From: Lachnospiraceae bacterium
Lineage (GTDB): Bacteria; Bacillota; Clostridia; Lachnospirales; Lachnospiraceae
Assembly (NCBI GenBank): GCA_025758065.1
Contig: CP107199.1
Location: 1,155,001-1,219,000, forward strand
Reading direction: 5' to 3'
DNA length: 64,000 bases
The translations under genes were made by a program, and so were the position numbers. This document shows, one piece after another, positions 49,366 through 57,370 of this stretch (position 1 is its first letter; each line of letters opens with the position of its first letter). Below the pieces are notes generated by a model that made no database searches, had not been told where the DNA came from, and saw nothing but the letters and a program-made list of their open reading frames with translations.

Positions 49366-50328
49366 TTACCACTCTAACAGCATGGCACCCCAGGTAAGAC
49401 CAGCACCAAATCCGGCTAAAACCAGCTTATCTCCCTGCTTCAGCTTTCCGGACCTGTTTAATTCATCCAGTAAGATCGGTACAGATGCGCCGGAGGTATT
49501 TCCATAATGTTCCATGTTTACCGGAAACTTTTCCAGATCCACCTTCAGGCGTTTTGCAATAGACTCAATAATGCGGTAATTTGCCTGATGGATCACAAAC
49601 AGGTCAATATCATCTGCTGTATTTCCAGTTTCTTCCAGAACCTCTTTAATGCACTCCGGTACCTGCTTTACAGCAAATTTGAACACTTCCTGTCCTTCCA
49701 TGGTCATATAGCCAAGCTCCGGTTTCTTTCCTAATAAGAAGTTTCCGGTAGAACGGCTGCCACAGGTAAGTACCCCGCCTTTGGCTCCATTAGAATGCAT
49801 GTTCAGGCCGATGATACCACTTTCAGCTGCTGTTACTACTGCTGCTCCTGCTCCGTCTCCAAAGAGGACACAGGTGCTTCTGTCTGTCCAGTCTACTAAC
49901 TTGCTTAACAGATCAGCACCGACCACAAGAGCTGTCTTATAAAGACCGGAAGAAATATAGGCATGTGCAGTGCTTAAAGCAAATACGAAACCGGTACATG
50001 CAGAACTGATATCAAAGCAGGCTGCATTAACTGCGCCCACCTTTGCCTGGATCTCACAGGCTCCATTTGGAAAGCAGTAATCCGGTGATGAAGTACCCAG
50101 AATGATCAGATCGATCTGCGCAGGATCTATTCCCGCCTGCTCAATAGCTTTCTTAGCTGCTTTTGCCGCCATATCTGATGTACTGTCGTCTGTTGCGATC
50201 CTTCTCTCTCCGATCCCCGTGCGGCTGCGGATCCACTGGTCATTGGTTTCAACGATCTTTGACAGGTCATCATTGGTTACAATCTGCGCCGGTACATAAG
50301 AACCGGTTCCTATAATTTTTGTAGTCAT
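49366..50328 (-). CDS. fabH: 3-oxoacyl-ACP synthase III FabH
   Basis: Initiating condensing enzyme, 320 aa from the ATG at 50328; an ATG four codons earlier has no better site, and both have weak Shine-Dalgarno sequences. The nucleophile Cys is in DISSACTGFVFAL, the catalytic His in LFVIHQANYRI and the Asn in EHYGNTSGASVPILLDEL. The C-terminal LVLAGFGAGLTWGAMLLEW is typical. It is the first gene of the fab operon, with a FabT-type operator at its promoter. Confidence 0.96.
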   Translation of the reverse strand: MTTKIIGTGSYVPAQIVTNDDLSKIVETNDQWIRSRTGIGERRIATDDSTSDMAAKAAKKAIEQAGIDPAQIDLIILGTSSPDYCFPNGACEIQAKVGAVNAACFDISSACTGFVFALSTAHAYISSGLYKTALVVGADLLSKLVDWTDRSTCVLFGDGAGAAVVTAAESGIIGLNMHSNGAKGGVLTCGSRSTGNFLLGKKPELGYMTMEGQEVFKFAVKQVPECIKEVLEETGNTADDIDLFVIHQANYRIIESIAKRLKVDLEKFPVNMEHYGNTSGASVPILLDELNRSGKLKQGDKLVLAGFGAGLTWGAMLLEW

Positions 50329-50350
50329 TTTTCTTACCATTCCGCATAAA

Positions 50351-50398
50351 TACTTTGAACTTCAAAGTAATACTACAGGAATAGATAACTTTTGTCAA
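50351..50398 (-). promoter_or_regulatory. fab operon promoter with FabT-type operator
   Basis: On the minus strand a perfect TTGACA (50398-50393), 17 bp, TAGTAT (50375-50370), with a predicted start near 50363. A 19-bp perfect palindrome TACTTTGAA-C-TTCAAAGTA lies at 50351-50369, over the start site. Its core TTTGA-N3-TCAAA matches the streptococcal FabT box, and a FabT-like gene is present at 11726. Confidence 0.85.
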
Positions 50399-50485
50399 GA
50401 AATATTTTTGCAGTGGATAATTGACTTAATTTCCAAAATTTGTTACTTTCTAATTATAGTCTCTTAAGTTAGGGAATGTATGGGG

Positions 50486-50573
50486 AATGTACCTTGGGAT
50501 CTTTTTGTCCTGGGATCTTTTTGTACTTGACTTTATGAGAAGATCAGATTCTAAGAGTACATTAAAACAACAG
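50486..50573. repeat. Repeat family B, compact copy in the abrB leader
   Basis: Left end AATGTACC with GGATCTTTTTGTACTTGACTTT, right end GATTCTAAGAGTACATT. The centre of the hairpin is missing. The right end GAGTACATT is followed by 8 nt and then AGGAGG of abrB, the same spacing as in front of the MATE gene at 16518. A TTGACT at 50421 could be part of the abrB promoter. Confidence 0.7.
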
Positions 50574-50585
50574 GAGGTATTTTAT

Positions 50586-50849
50586 ATGAAAACAACAGGG
50601 GTTATAAGAAAACTGGACGAGCTTGGGCGGATCACTCTTCCCATCGAGCTTAGACGAAGCCTGGATCTGGACGTAAAAGACGCCCTTGAGATCACAGTCG
50701 AAGATGACTGCATCATCCTGAAAAAGGCAGAAAACGCAGATATCTTCACCGGTGTAACAGAAGATCTGATTGAATACGAGGGAAAGAAAGTTTCCAAAGC
50801 ATCCATTCTGGCCCTGGCAAAGCTAGCCGGACTGAAGATAACAGAATAA
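50586..50849 (+). CDS. abrB: AbrB-family transition-state regulator
   Basis: An 87-aa DNA-binding protein; the ATG at 50586 follows AGGAGG. The swapped-hairpin AbrB domain is clear: MKTTGVIRKLDELGRITLPI, then ELRRSLDLDVKDALEI and DDCIILKKAE, close to Bacillus AbrB. The C-terminal part (FTGVTEDLIEYEGKKVSKASIL) also aligns by position. In Bacillus abrB lies beside rsmI on the opposite strand, exactly as here. It probably represses stationary-phase or sporulation genes. A strong terminator follows. Confidence 0.88.
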   Translation: MKTTGVIRKLDELGRITLPIELRRSLDLDVKDALEITVEDDCIILKKAENADIFTGVTEDLIEYEGKKVSKASILALAKLAGLKITE

Positions 50850-50869
50850 AACAACTCATACTATTTATA

Positions 50870-50918
50870 AAAGGCTGCCGCCTAAGCAAATCGTCTGCTG
50901 TGCGGCAGCCTTTTATTT
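50870..50918 (+). terminator. Terminator of abrB
   Basis: AAAAGGCTGCCGC pairs perfectly with GCGGCAGCCTTTT, followed by ATTT on the plus strand; the A-run before it would also serve the other strand. Confidence 0.9.
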
Positions 50919-50928
50919 ACCTGTTCTC

Positions 50929-51093
50929 TAGTACATCGTTTCGTAAATAACTGTACTAATCACGTAGGATGCGGATTTGAGTGTGCAGGTCTAAAAACGC
51001 AGGCGTAGCGGGCTACGCTGAGGCTTTTAGGCCTGTGCAATCAGATTCGCAGACAAGTGAGTGGTATAGTTATTTCGAAAACGATGTACTAGT
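50929..51093. repeat. Full-length palindromic repeat family A
   Basis: A 165-bp imperfect palindrome. Outer arms CTAGTACATCGTTT and its complement AACGATGTACTAG are near exact. Inner blocks CGTAAATAACTGTAC, GATGCGGATTTGAGTGTGCAG and CTAAAAACGCAGGCGTAGC pair with the opposite arm. The centre is GCGTAGCGGGCTACGC. It starts 11 bp after the abrB terminator and ends 8 bp before the rsmI stop. Fragments occur at 9613 and 42205. Confidence 0.9.
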
Positions 51094-51101
51094 GAATATC
51101 C

Positions 51102-51947
51102 TTACAGCAGCTGCTGATACACATCCCTCTTGGATATGCCTCTATCCTTTGCAACTGCTTTCATTGCTTCTTTTTTGTCCATTCCCTGTGACAGATAATG
51201 CTCCATATGCTCTTCAATAGGCATCTCTTCCCAGGCGCGTATCTCTTCTTCACGGATCTCTTCTACCGGCTTTCCGGCAATAACGATGACACACTCGCCT
51301 TTTGGTTCTTCGGTTTCGTAGTGGGCCAGTGCTTCTTCAAAGGTAGTCTGGAAGGCACTTTCAAACTTTTTGGTAAGTTCCCTGCAGATAGTGATCTTCC
51401 GGTTTCCCAATGCCCCATACAGATCTTCTAATGTTGCCACCAGATGATGAGGAGCTTCATAGACGATCATGGTCCTGGTCTCTTTTTTCAGCTCTTCCAA
51501 AATCCTCTGGCGCTCTTTTTTATCACTTTTTTCTGCAGGCAGAAATGCCTCAAAGCAGAACCTTCTGGTAGGAAGCCCGGACATGGTAAGGGCTGTGATG
51601 CAGGCAGCCGGACCTGGAAGGGAAGTCACTGGAATACCTGCTTCATAGCACTGTCTTACCAGTTCTTCTCCCGGATCAGAGATTCCTGGAGTTCCCGCAT
51701 CGGTGATCAGGGCAATGTTGGTTCCCTCTGCCATTTTCTCTACCAGATATTTTGCCTTTTCCACCTTGTTATACTCATGATAACTGGTCATAGGCGTTTT
51801 TATGTCAAAATGATTTAACAGCTTGATACTATGTCTTGTATCCTCTGCGGCGATCAGATCTGCCTCTTTTAATGTTTTTAACACCCGGTAGGTAATATCT
51901 TCCAGATTACCGATGGGTGTTGCACACAAATATAATTTTCCTGTCAT
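51102..51947 (-). CDS. rsmI: 16S rRNA 2'-O-ribose C1402 methyltransferase RsmI
   Basis: A 281-aa SAM-dependent methyltransferase of the tetrapyrrole methylase fold. N-terminal GKLYLCATPIGNLEDITYRVL, then IAAEDTRHSIKLLNHF, ALITDAGTPGISDPGEELVRQCYEAGI and SLPGPAACITALTMSGLPTRRFCFEAFLP. The C-terminal QGMDKKEAMKAVAKDRGISKRDVYQQLL is the family tail. GGAGG precedes the ATG. The order is that of Bacillus yabB-yazA-yabC-abrB without the GIY-YIG gene yazA. Confidence 0.95.
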   Translation of the reverse strand: MTGKLYLCATPIGNLEDITYRVLKTLKEADLIAAEDTRHSIKLLNHFDIKTPMTSYHEYNKVEKAKYLVEKMAEGTNIALITDAGTPGISDPGEELVRQCYEAGIPVTSLPGPAACITALTMSGLPTRRFCFEAFLPAEKSDKKERQRILEELKKETRTMIVYEAPHHLVATLEDLYGALGNRKITICRELTKKFESAFQTTFEEALAHYETEEPKGECVIVIAGKPVEEIREEEIRAWEEMPIEEHMEHYLSQGMDKKEAMKAVAKDRGISKRDVYQQLL

Positions 51948-51977
51948 GTACTTTTCCTCCGCTTAAGCACATTTGTC

Positions 51978-52023
51978 CCGGACGCAGAACGCCCACTTCT
52001 GGCGTCAACGCATCAACGTCCGG
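51978..52023 (-). other. Stem-loop between trmN6 and rsmI
   Basis: In the 89-bp gap CCGGACG (51978-51984) and CGTCCGG (52017-52023) form a stem enclosing a second AACGCC/GGCGT stem. No U-run follows on the minus strand, so it is more likely an mRNA structure than a terminator. Confidence 0.5.
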
Positions 52024-52036
52024 CATCCGAAACGCT

Positions 52037-52813
52037 TTAATACCCATACGTAGTCCGTATCTCCTGTGAATACTCCCCGTTCTCATCAAACACAATAACC
52101 GGCGCTTCCACCTTCATCAAAGCTTTTCCGCCTCTTACTGCTTCAACGAGTACCATATTAGCTTCCCGGTCCTTATAGGGATGTACAAATTTCATCCGTT
52201 TGGGCTCCAGACCATACTGCTTCATGGTCTGTAATATTTCGATCAGTCTTCTCGGCCTGTGGACCATGTAAAATCGTCCCCCTGGTTTTAGCACCCTTGT
52301 GCCTTCCCTTACCACATCATCTAAGGTACAAAGCACCTCATGACGGGCAATAGCCTTGGCATCCCCCGGATTTTTGATCCCGTGGGCATCATTCATATAA
52401 GGCGGATTGCTGATGACTACATCAAAAGAAGCCAGTGCAAACCTGCTTCCGGCCTCCTTGATATCTCCTGTTACGATCTCCACCTTTTCTTCCAGATGAT
52501 TGTATTTCACACTTCTCCTGGCCATATCCGCAGACTCTTCCTGGATCTCAAGACCGGTAAAATGCTTTCCTTCTGTTTTTGCCTCTAAAAGAATAGGAAT
52601 AATACCCGTACCTGTTCCCAGATCCAATACTTTCTCTCCCGGCTTTACCACTGCAAAACCGGACAACAGAACTGCATCCATGCCAAAACAAAAGGTACCT
52701 TTTCTCTGGATAATGCCATAATGATTTCTCTGAAGATCATCGATCCGCTCATCATCTCTTAAAAGGATATTTCCTTCCTGTCTCCAGCTGTGTTCCATTT
52801 CACTATTTATCAT
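52037..52813 (-). CDS. tRNA1(Val) A37 N6-methyltransferase-like protein
   Basis: A 258-aa SAM-dependent N6-adenine methyltransferase of the TrmN6/YfiC (Bacillus YabB) family. SAM motif I is VLDLGTGTGIIPILL, the catalytic motif is VISNPPYM, and GLEIQEESADMARRSV is the acidic loop. The N-terminal LQRNHYGIIQRKGTFCFGMDAVLLSGFA is typical. The start ATG overlaps the ricT stop by 11 bp; a second ATG five codons later is possible. It is in the conserved holB-ricT-trmN6-rsmI order. Confidence 0.9.
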   Translation of the reverse strand: MINSEMEHSWRQEGNILLRDDERIDDLQRNHYGIIQRKGTFCFGMDAVLLSGFAVVKPGEKVLDLGTGTGIIPILLEAKTEGKHFTGLEIQEESADMARRSVKYNHLEEKVEIVTGDIKEAGSRFALASFDVVISNPPYMNDAHGIKNPGDAKAIARHEVLCTLDDVVREGTRVLKPGGRFYMVHRPRRLIEILQTMKQYGLEPKRMKFVHPYKDREANMVLVEAVRGGKALMKVEAPVIVFDENGEYSQEIRTTYGY

Positions 52814-53723
52814 TCAGCTTTGACTTTCCTTCCCGTTTTTCCAGTGCTTCCAGTTTCTTTAACTCTGCAGCTTCTTCCTGTTTTTCGCCGCCTTTGCCCT
52901 TCTTCCTTCTGGGCTTGAATTTTAACTGATCCACCTTGTACTCACGAATCTCTTTTTCATCCTTATCCACGATCACGATCACTTTTACAGTCTGGCGCAG
53001 AACATTGACACTGTGTACTTCTCCTTTAAGGCCGTCTGAAGTTGTAACTGCATCACCAAGTCCCGGAAGCCTGCTGTTTAATACTTCATAGGTCTCTTCT
53101 TCATTTTTCAGGCAGCACATCAGTCTTCCGCATACACCGGATATTTTAGTCGGATTTAAAGACAGGTTCTGCTCCTTTGCCATTTTAATAGAAACCGGGA
53201 TAAACTCAGACAGATAAGAATGACAGCACAGCGGTCTTCCGCAGATACCGATTCCTCCCATGATCTTAGTCTCATCTCTCACACCTACCTGGCGCAGCTC
53301 GATACGGGTCTTAAATATACTTGCAAGATCCTTTACCAGCTCTCTAAAGTCAATTCTTCCATCTGCCGTAAAGTAAAACAGCACCTTATTATTATCGAAT
53401 GTATATTCCGCATCGATCAGTTTCATCTCCAGGTTGTGTTTTTTGATCTTTTCCTGGCAGATCTTAAATGCCTCTTTTTCTTTTTCTTTATTTTTTGCCT
53501 CAATGGCGCGGTCCTCATCTGTTGCCATACGGATCACCGGCTTTAAAGGTGGTATTACCTTTGTCTCATCTACTTCCCTGTTTCCTAAAACTACATAACC
53601 GTATTCAATGCCTCTGGCAGTTTCAACGATCACATGATCTCCGATCTTTATCTGACGGCCTGCCGGATCAAAATAGTAGATCTTTCCCGCAGTCCGAAAG
53701 CGCACTCCGATTACTGTCAACAT
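52803..53723 (-). CDS. ricT: RicT/YaaT (PSP1 domain) protein
   Basis: A 306-aa protein of the PSP1/YaaT family. In Bacillus RicT forms a complex with RicA and RicF that controls RNase Y activity, sporulation phosphorelay and biofilm. The N-terminal domain VIGVRFRTAGKIYYFDP is followed by the PSP1 core (DNNKVLFYFTADGRIDFRELVKDLA and RIELRQVGVRDETKIMGGIG). Conserved Cys lie in CGRPLCCHSYL and GVCGRLMCCLKNEEE and probably hold FeS clusters with the partners. The C-terminus is a Lys/Glu-rich tail. It lies between holB and trmN6. Confidence 0.93.
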   Translation of the reverse strand: MLTVIGVRFRTAGKIYYFDPAGRQIKIGDHVIVETARGIEYGYVVLGNREVDETKVIPPLKPVIRMATDEDRAIEAKNKEKEKEAFKICQEKIKKHNLEMKLIDAEYTFDNNKVLFYFTADGRIDFRELVKDLASIFKTRIELRQVGVRDETKIMGGIGICGRPLCCHSYLSEFIPVSIKMAKEQNLSLNPTKISGVCGRLMCCLKNEEETYEVLNSRLPGLGDAVTTSDGLKGEVHSVNVLRQTVKVIVIVDKDEKEIREYKVDQLKFKPRRKKGKGGEKQEEAAELKKLEALEKREGKSKLNDK

Positions 53724-53765
53724 TTCTTTTACTTATTTTCCTTTCTTAAAAATCTTAAAAACACT

Positions 53766-54755
53766 TTAATTCTCTTTCATAGTCAGAAGCAGAAGCTCCA
53801 TGACCAGTTCCATATTTACATTGGCATCCAAACGGACTCTGGCTTTGTCAATCGCCTCTAAGATCCGTTCCAGCCCTTCATAGCTGCTTAAAGATGCCGC
53901 CTTCTTTACTGCCGAAAATTCATCTTTGAAAATAAGAAGGTTTAAGTCCTTCGTTGTTTTATACATCAGGATATCCCGGTACCACATCTGCATAAAATCC
54001 AGACATTCCTTAATATCCGTATTATCATCTTTTAATTTACGGATCACATCTAAAAGCTGGGAAATATCCATATCCTTGATCTCTTTTAACAGCCTTAAAA
54101 TCTCTTCATACATCATCTTAAAGTCCTCAGACTGGGCCAGATGGATTGCCTTGCCCAGATTTCCTCTTGCAAACGCACTGTATATTTCTGCCTGAACATC
54201 CTTTACCTGAAGCTTGTCTTCCAGATAACCCTTCACAACAGAGTCTTTTAATGGTTTCAGTTTCAGCTGTACACATCGTGAAAGAATGGTCTGTAAAAAT
54301 GCATCCGGATTCGTAGTCAAAAGCATGATCACTGCATAGGCCGGCGGCTCCTCTATGGTCTTTAAAAGGGCATTCTGGGCCTGAACCGTCATTTTCTGTG
54401 CTTCATCTACAATGTAGATCTTATACTGGCTGCTGTACGGGCGCACCATAATAGTATCATTGATCTGTTCACGTATATCATCTACACCCATACTAGCCGG
54501 TTTTTCATGTGTTACATAGATCAGATCCGGGTGGTTTCCAGAAAGGACCTGCTTACAGGCGTGACAATGCATACACGGCTCTTTTCCCTCTTCTTCACAC
54601 AAAAGCGTCATGGCAAAAGCATTGGCAAGGGTTTTCTTTCCCATTCCTGCTTCACCGCTTAAGATATAAGCATGGGAAACCTTTCCTATTGCTGCAGCGT
54701 TCTGAAAATGCTCTTTAATCTGTTCATGTACCAAGATGTCTTTAAATATAAGCAT
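53766..54755 (-). CDS. holB: DNA polymerase III subunit delta'
   Basis: A clamp-loader subunit of 329 aa from the ATG at 54755 (GGGAGG site). The AAA+ part has GEAGMGKKTLANAFA, a four-Cys zinc module (CEEEGKEPCMHCHAC), IYIVDEAQKMTVQAQNALLKTIEEPP and LSRCVQLKLKPL. The Walker A-like GxxGxGKK is nearly complete. The C-terminal domain (about 210-329) is helical. It starts the holB-ricT-trmN6-rsmI block. Confidence 0.93.
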   Translation of the reverse strand: MLIFKDILVHEQIKEHFQNAAAIGKVSHAYILSGEAGMGKKTLANAFAMTLLCEEEGKEPCMHCHACKQVLSGNHPDLIYVTHEKPASMGVDDIREQINDTIMVRPYSSQYKIYIVDEAQKMTVQAQNALLKTIEEPPAYAVIMLLTTNPDAFLQTILSRCVQLKLKPLKDSVVKGYLEDKLQVKDVQAEIYSAFARGNLGKAIHLAQSEDFKMMYEEILRLLKEIKDMDISQLLDVIRKLKDDNTDIKECLDFMQMWYRDILMYKTTKDLNLLIFKDEFSAVKKAASLSSYEGLERILEAIDKARVRLDANVNMELVMELLLLTMKEN

Positions 54756-54869
54756 TATGGCCACCTCCCCGGGTATCGTCCTGCACTTCTGCCCTTTAAC
54801 AAGCTTATCACTATGATAACATAATTATTTTTTGATGTACACACTTTTTCCCTGGAGCAAAACACTGTA

Positions 54870-55640
54870 TCAGTATCCCCGGACCCGTTCCTGGTACTCT
54901 GATGGTGCTATCCCCACTACTTTCTTAAACTGGGCACTGAAATAGGCAGTATCTGAATACCCCACTGAATCCGCCACCTCATATACCTTTAACTTTCCCT
55001 CTTTTAATAATTCCATTGCCACCTTCATGCGGTAATGGGAAAGATAGGTTGTAAATGTATAATCCGTTTCTTTTTTGAATACGCGGCTTAAATAGCCTTC
55101 GCTGATCTGCAGCTGCTCTGCCACAGTGCTGATATTGATATCTTCTTTATAATGTTCACAGATATGTTTAATTGCCTGCTCTACATATTTATTTTTCGCT
55201 TTTCTGCCTGCATTAAACCGGAAAACAGGCGTTTCCTCCTCTTCCTTCTGCCGGATCTGGTCTCTTTCCTCTAACTGGGCAATAATACGAGTCACTGCCT
55301 GTTCAAGATCACCGTCTTTTAATGGTTTTAACAGGTAATCACTGACTCCCAGCTTCACTGCACTCTGGGCATATTTAAAATCCCCATAAGCTGTCAGGAT
55401 AATGAATTTCGCCCTGTTTCCCTCACAACGCAGCATCTGGATCATTTCCACGCCGTCCATACGGGGCATTTTCAGATCTGTAACAATAATATCCGGCGAA
55501 AGACGGCGGATCACCGCTGCCCCTTCTTCCCCATTAGCTGCTTCCCCAGCGATCATGCAGTTTAACGCTTCCCAGTTAATAGTAAATATAATACCTTTTC
55601 TGGCGATTTCTTCATCTTCTACCACTACTACTTTATACAT
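54870..55640 (-). CDS. AraC-type response regulator (YesN family)
   Basis: A 256-aa two-component regulator. The receiver domain (1-120) has VVVEDEEIARKG with the acidic pair, the phosphoacceptor Asp in DIIVTDLKMPRMDGVEM, a Thr in ILTAYGDFKYA and Lys in YLLKPLKDGD. The C-terminal AraC domain (about 155-256) has two HTH motifs: INISTVAEQLQISEGYLSRVFKKET and KVYEVADSVGYSDTAYFSAQFKKVVGIAPSEYQ. It overlaps the kinase gene by 8 bp. It probably controls the neighbouring binding protein, phosphoglucomutase and ABC genes. Confidence 0.93.
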   Translation of the reverse strand: MYKVVVVEDEEIARKGIIFTINWEALNCMIAGEAANGEEGAAVIRRLSPDIIVTDLKMPRMDGVEMIQMLRCEGNRAKFIILTAYGDFKYAQSAVKLGVSDYLLKPLKDGDLEQAVTRIIAQLEERDQIRQKEEEETPVFRFNAGRKAKNKYVEQAIKHICEHYKEDINISTVAEQLQISEGYLSRVFKKETDYTFTTYLSHYRMKVAMELLKEGKLKVYEVADSVGYSDTAYFSAQFKKVVGIAPSEYQERVRGY

Positions 55641-57351
55641 CGTCCCCCTCCATCCTGACAGGAAGACTTAAAGTGACAGTTGTTCCATCTTCTGTCACCT
55701 CTGCCTTCAGACCATATTCATTTCCATAGTACAATTTTAATATCCTCATAATATTATAAAGCCCCAGGTGCCCGTCCCTTTTCTCTGGTTCCGGGCTGTT
55801 GATCCAGGCCAGTATCTCTGGACTCATTCCACATCCATTATCGGTGATAGAAATATTTAAAACATCCCCTTCACGACCTGCGTAAATACAGATATATCCA
55901 TTTTCACAGCCTTCCAGACCATGTAGGATAGCATTTTCCACTAATGGCTGTAAAATCATTTTCGGAACCAGGCACTCCTCTAACTGATCCGGTATCTCCT
56001 TTTCGCACAAGAAACGTCCGGTAAAACGGATCTCCTGTACTTCTACATAACTGTCAATGGTCTCTAATTCCTCTTTTAAAGGGATAAACAGCTTACTGGA
56101 AATGCTTTTTCGCAATATAACCGCCAGATTTTCCGCCAGCACAGCGATCCGTGGCATCTGGCGTATCCTCGCTTCCCATTTAATAGTATCCAGTGTATTA
56201 TAGAGAAAATGAGGATTTAACTGGGTCTGGTATAATTTTAATTTTGTTTCATTAAGGTCTTTCTGCCTCTGAACCTTATCTTCCAGATATCGCCCCAGAT
56301 CTTCCGTCATCTGGTTAAAGCTGCTGGTCAGGCGGCCCATTTCATCATTTGACTGCGGATGGATGCGGATGGAAAGATCTCCCTTTTTTACTTTTTCCAT
56401 AGCTTCGTCTAATGTCTGTACCGGGCGGGCAATACTTCCTGTAAGTACACCAGATACAGCCAGACATAAAAATAATCCCAGCGCCGACAGGCACAGGCTG
56501 ACGGTCCACATGGTCTGGACAGCCGGCTGGCTCATGGGTGCCTGACGGCATAACAGAAAATAAAAACCATTTTTGCCTTTGTTACTTACCAGATACTGTT
56601 CCCTGTCATGGCCTGCATCAGACATTTTCCTGTTTTCCAATATCTTTTCCATCTTGTCACCTGGGCGAACCTGAATCTTGTCCTGACCTGAACAGTACAC
56701 CATCCGTTTATGAGCATCTAAAAGCAGCAGCATATCACCAGATGACACTTCTGCTCCTAAAAGGTCATCCAGATTTTCCCTGGTAAAATCAAAAACAATA
56801 TACCCCGTCCTGGCGCCGCCCTCTGTATATAACGGTCTTGCCCCCTGAAGCAAAATATCTCTGTCTGTAATAGAAAGATCAGAATCTGTGCGGTAATATA
56901 CAATATCATCTGTCTTTGATGCCTTTCTTAACAGCCCCCAGAATACTGGCAGATCTTTTTCCTTTCCTTCTGTGTCAGTTGTATAAAGCAGATGACCACC
57001 TGCATCATAAATGGAAAACTGAGCATAGCCGGATGTTTCCTGTGTAGCCTGATATAAAGAAAGATACATTTCCCTTTGATGGTCTGCCTCACTTTTTTCG
57101 ATCATAGTCCGGGCCGTTTTTTTATCTGCTGCAATAGTCTGGCAGGCTTCCTCGCATTTTTCAAAAACTGCTTCCAGTCTTGCCTCTGCCTTTATAATCT
57201 GAGTCCGCCCTTCATCTAAATCCTGACGTTCAAGAGCTGCTGTAAACAGCCGGATCATAACCACACTGGAACACAATAAAGGCACCAGCGCTGTCAGCAG
57301 ACAGGCCAGGAAGATCTTTTTATGAAATGAAAGCTTATTTAATATCCTCAT
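55633..57351 (-). CDS. YesM-family sensor histidine kinase
   Basis: A 572-aa membrane sensor kinase. The ATG at 57351 is chosen because GGAGAAGGCAGG precedes it; a longer frame starts 13 codons earlier. TM1 is FLACLLTALVPLLCSSVVMI. An extracellular dCache-like sensor of about 240 residues follows, then TM2 and a HAMP domain (ARPVQTLDEAMEKVKKGDLS). His_kinase has QTQLNPHFLYNTLDTIKWE with the phosphoacceptor His, and the ATPase has VENAILHGLEGC and ITDNGCGMS. It begins 19 bp after a binding-protein gene, which suggests a binding-protein-assisted sensor. Confidence 0.92.
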   Translation of the reverse strand: MRILNKLSFHKKIFLACLLTALVPLLCSSVVMIRLFTAALERQDLDEGRTQIIKAEARLEAVFEKCEEACQTIAADKKTARTMIEKSEADHQREMYLSLYQATQETSGYAQFSIYDAGGHLLYTTDTEGKEKDLPVFWGLLRKASKTDDIVYYRTDSDLSITDRDILLQGARPLYTEGGARTGYIVFDFTRENLDDLLGAEVSSGDMLLLLDAHKRMVYCSGQDKIQVRPGDKMEKILENRKMSDAGHDREQYLVSNKGKNGFYFLLCRQAPMSQPAVQTMWTVSLCLSALGLFLCLAVSGVLTGSIARPVQTLDEAMEKVKKGDLSIRIHPQSNDEMGRLTSSFNQMTEDLGRYLEDKVQRQKDLNETKLKLYQTQLNPHFLYNTLDTIKWEARIRQMPRIAVLAENLAVILRKSISSKLFIPLKEELETIDSYVEVQEIRFTGRFLCEKEIPDQLEECLVPKMILQPLVENAILHGLEGCENGYICIYAGREGDVLNISITDNGCGMSPEILAWINSPEPEKRDGHLGLYNIMRILKLYYGNEYGLKAEVTEDGTTVTLSLPVRMEGDDV

Positions 57352-57370
57352 CTTTTTCCTGCCTTCTCCA

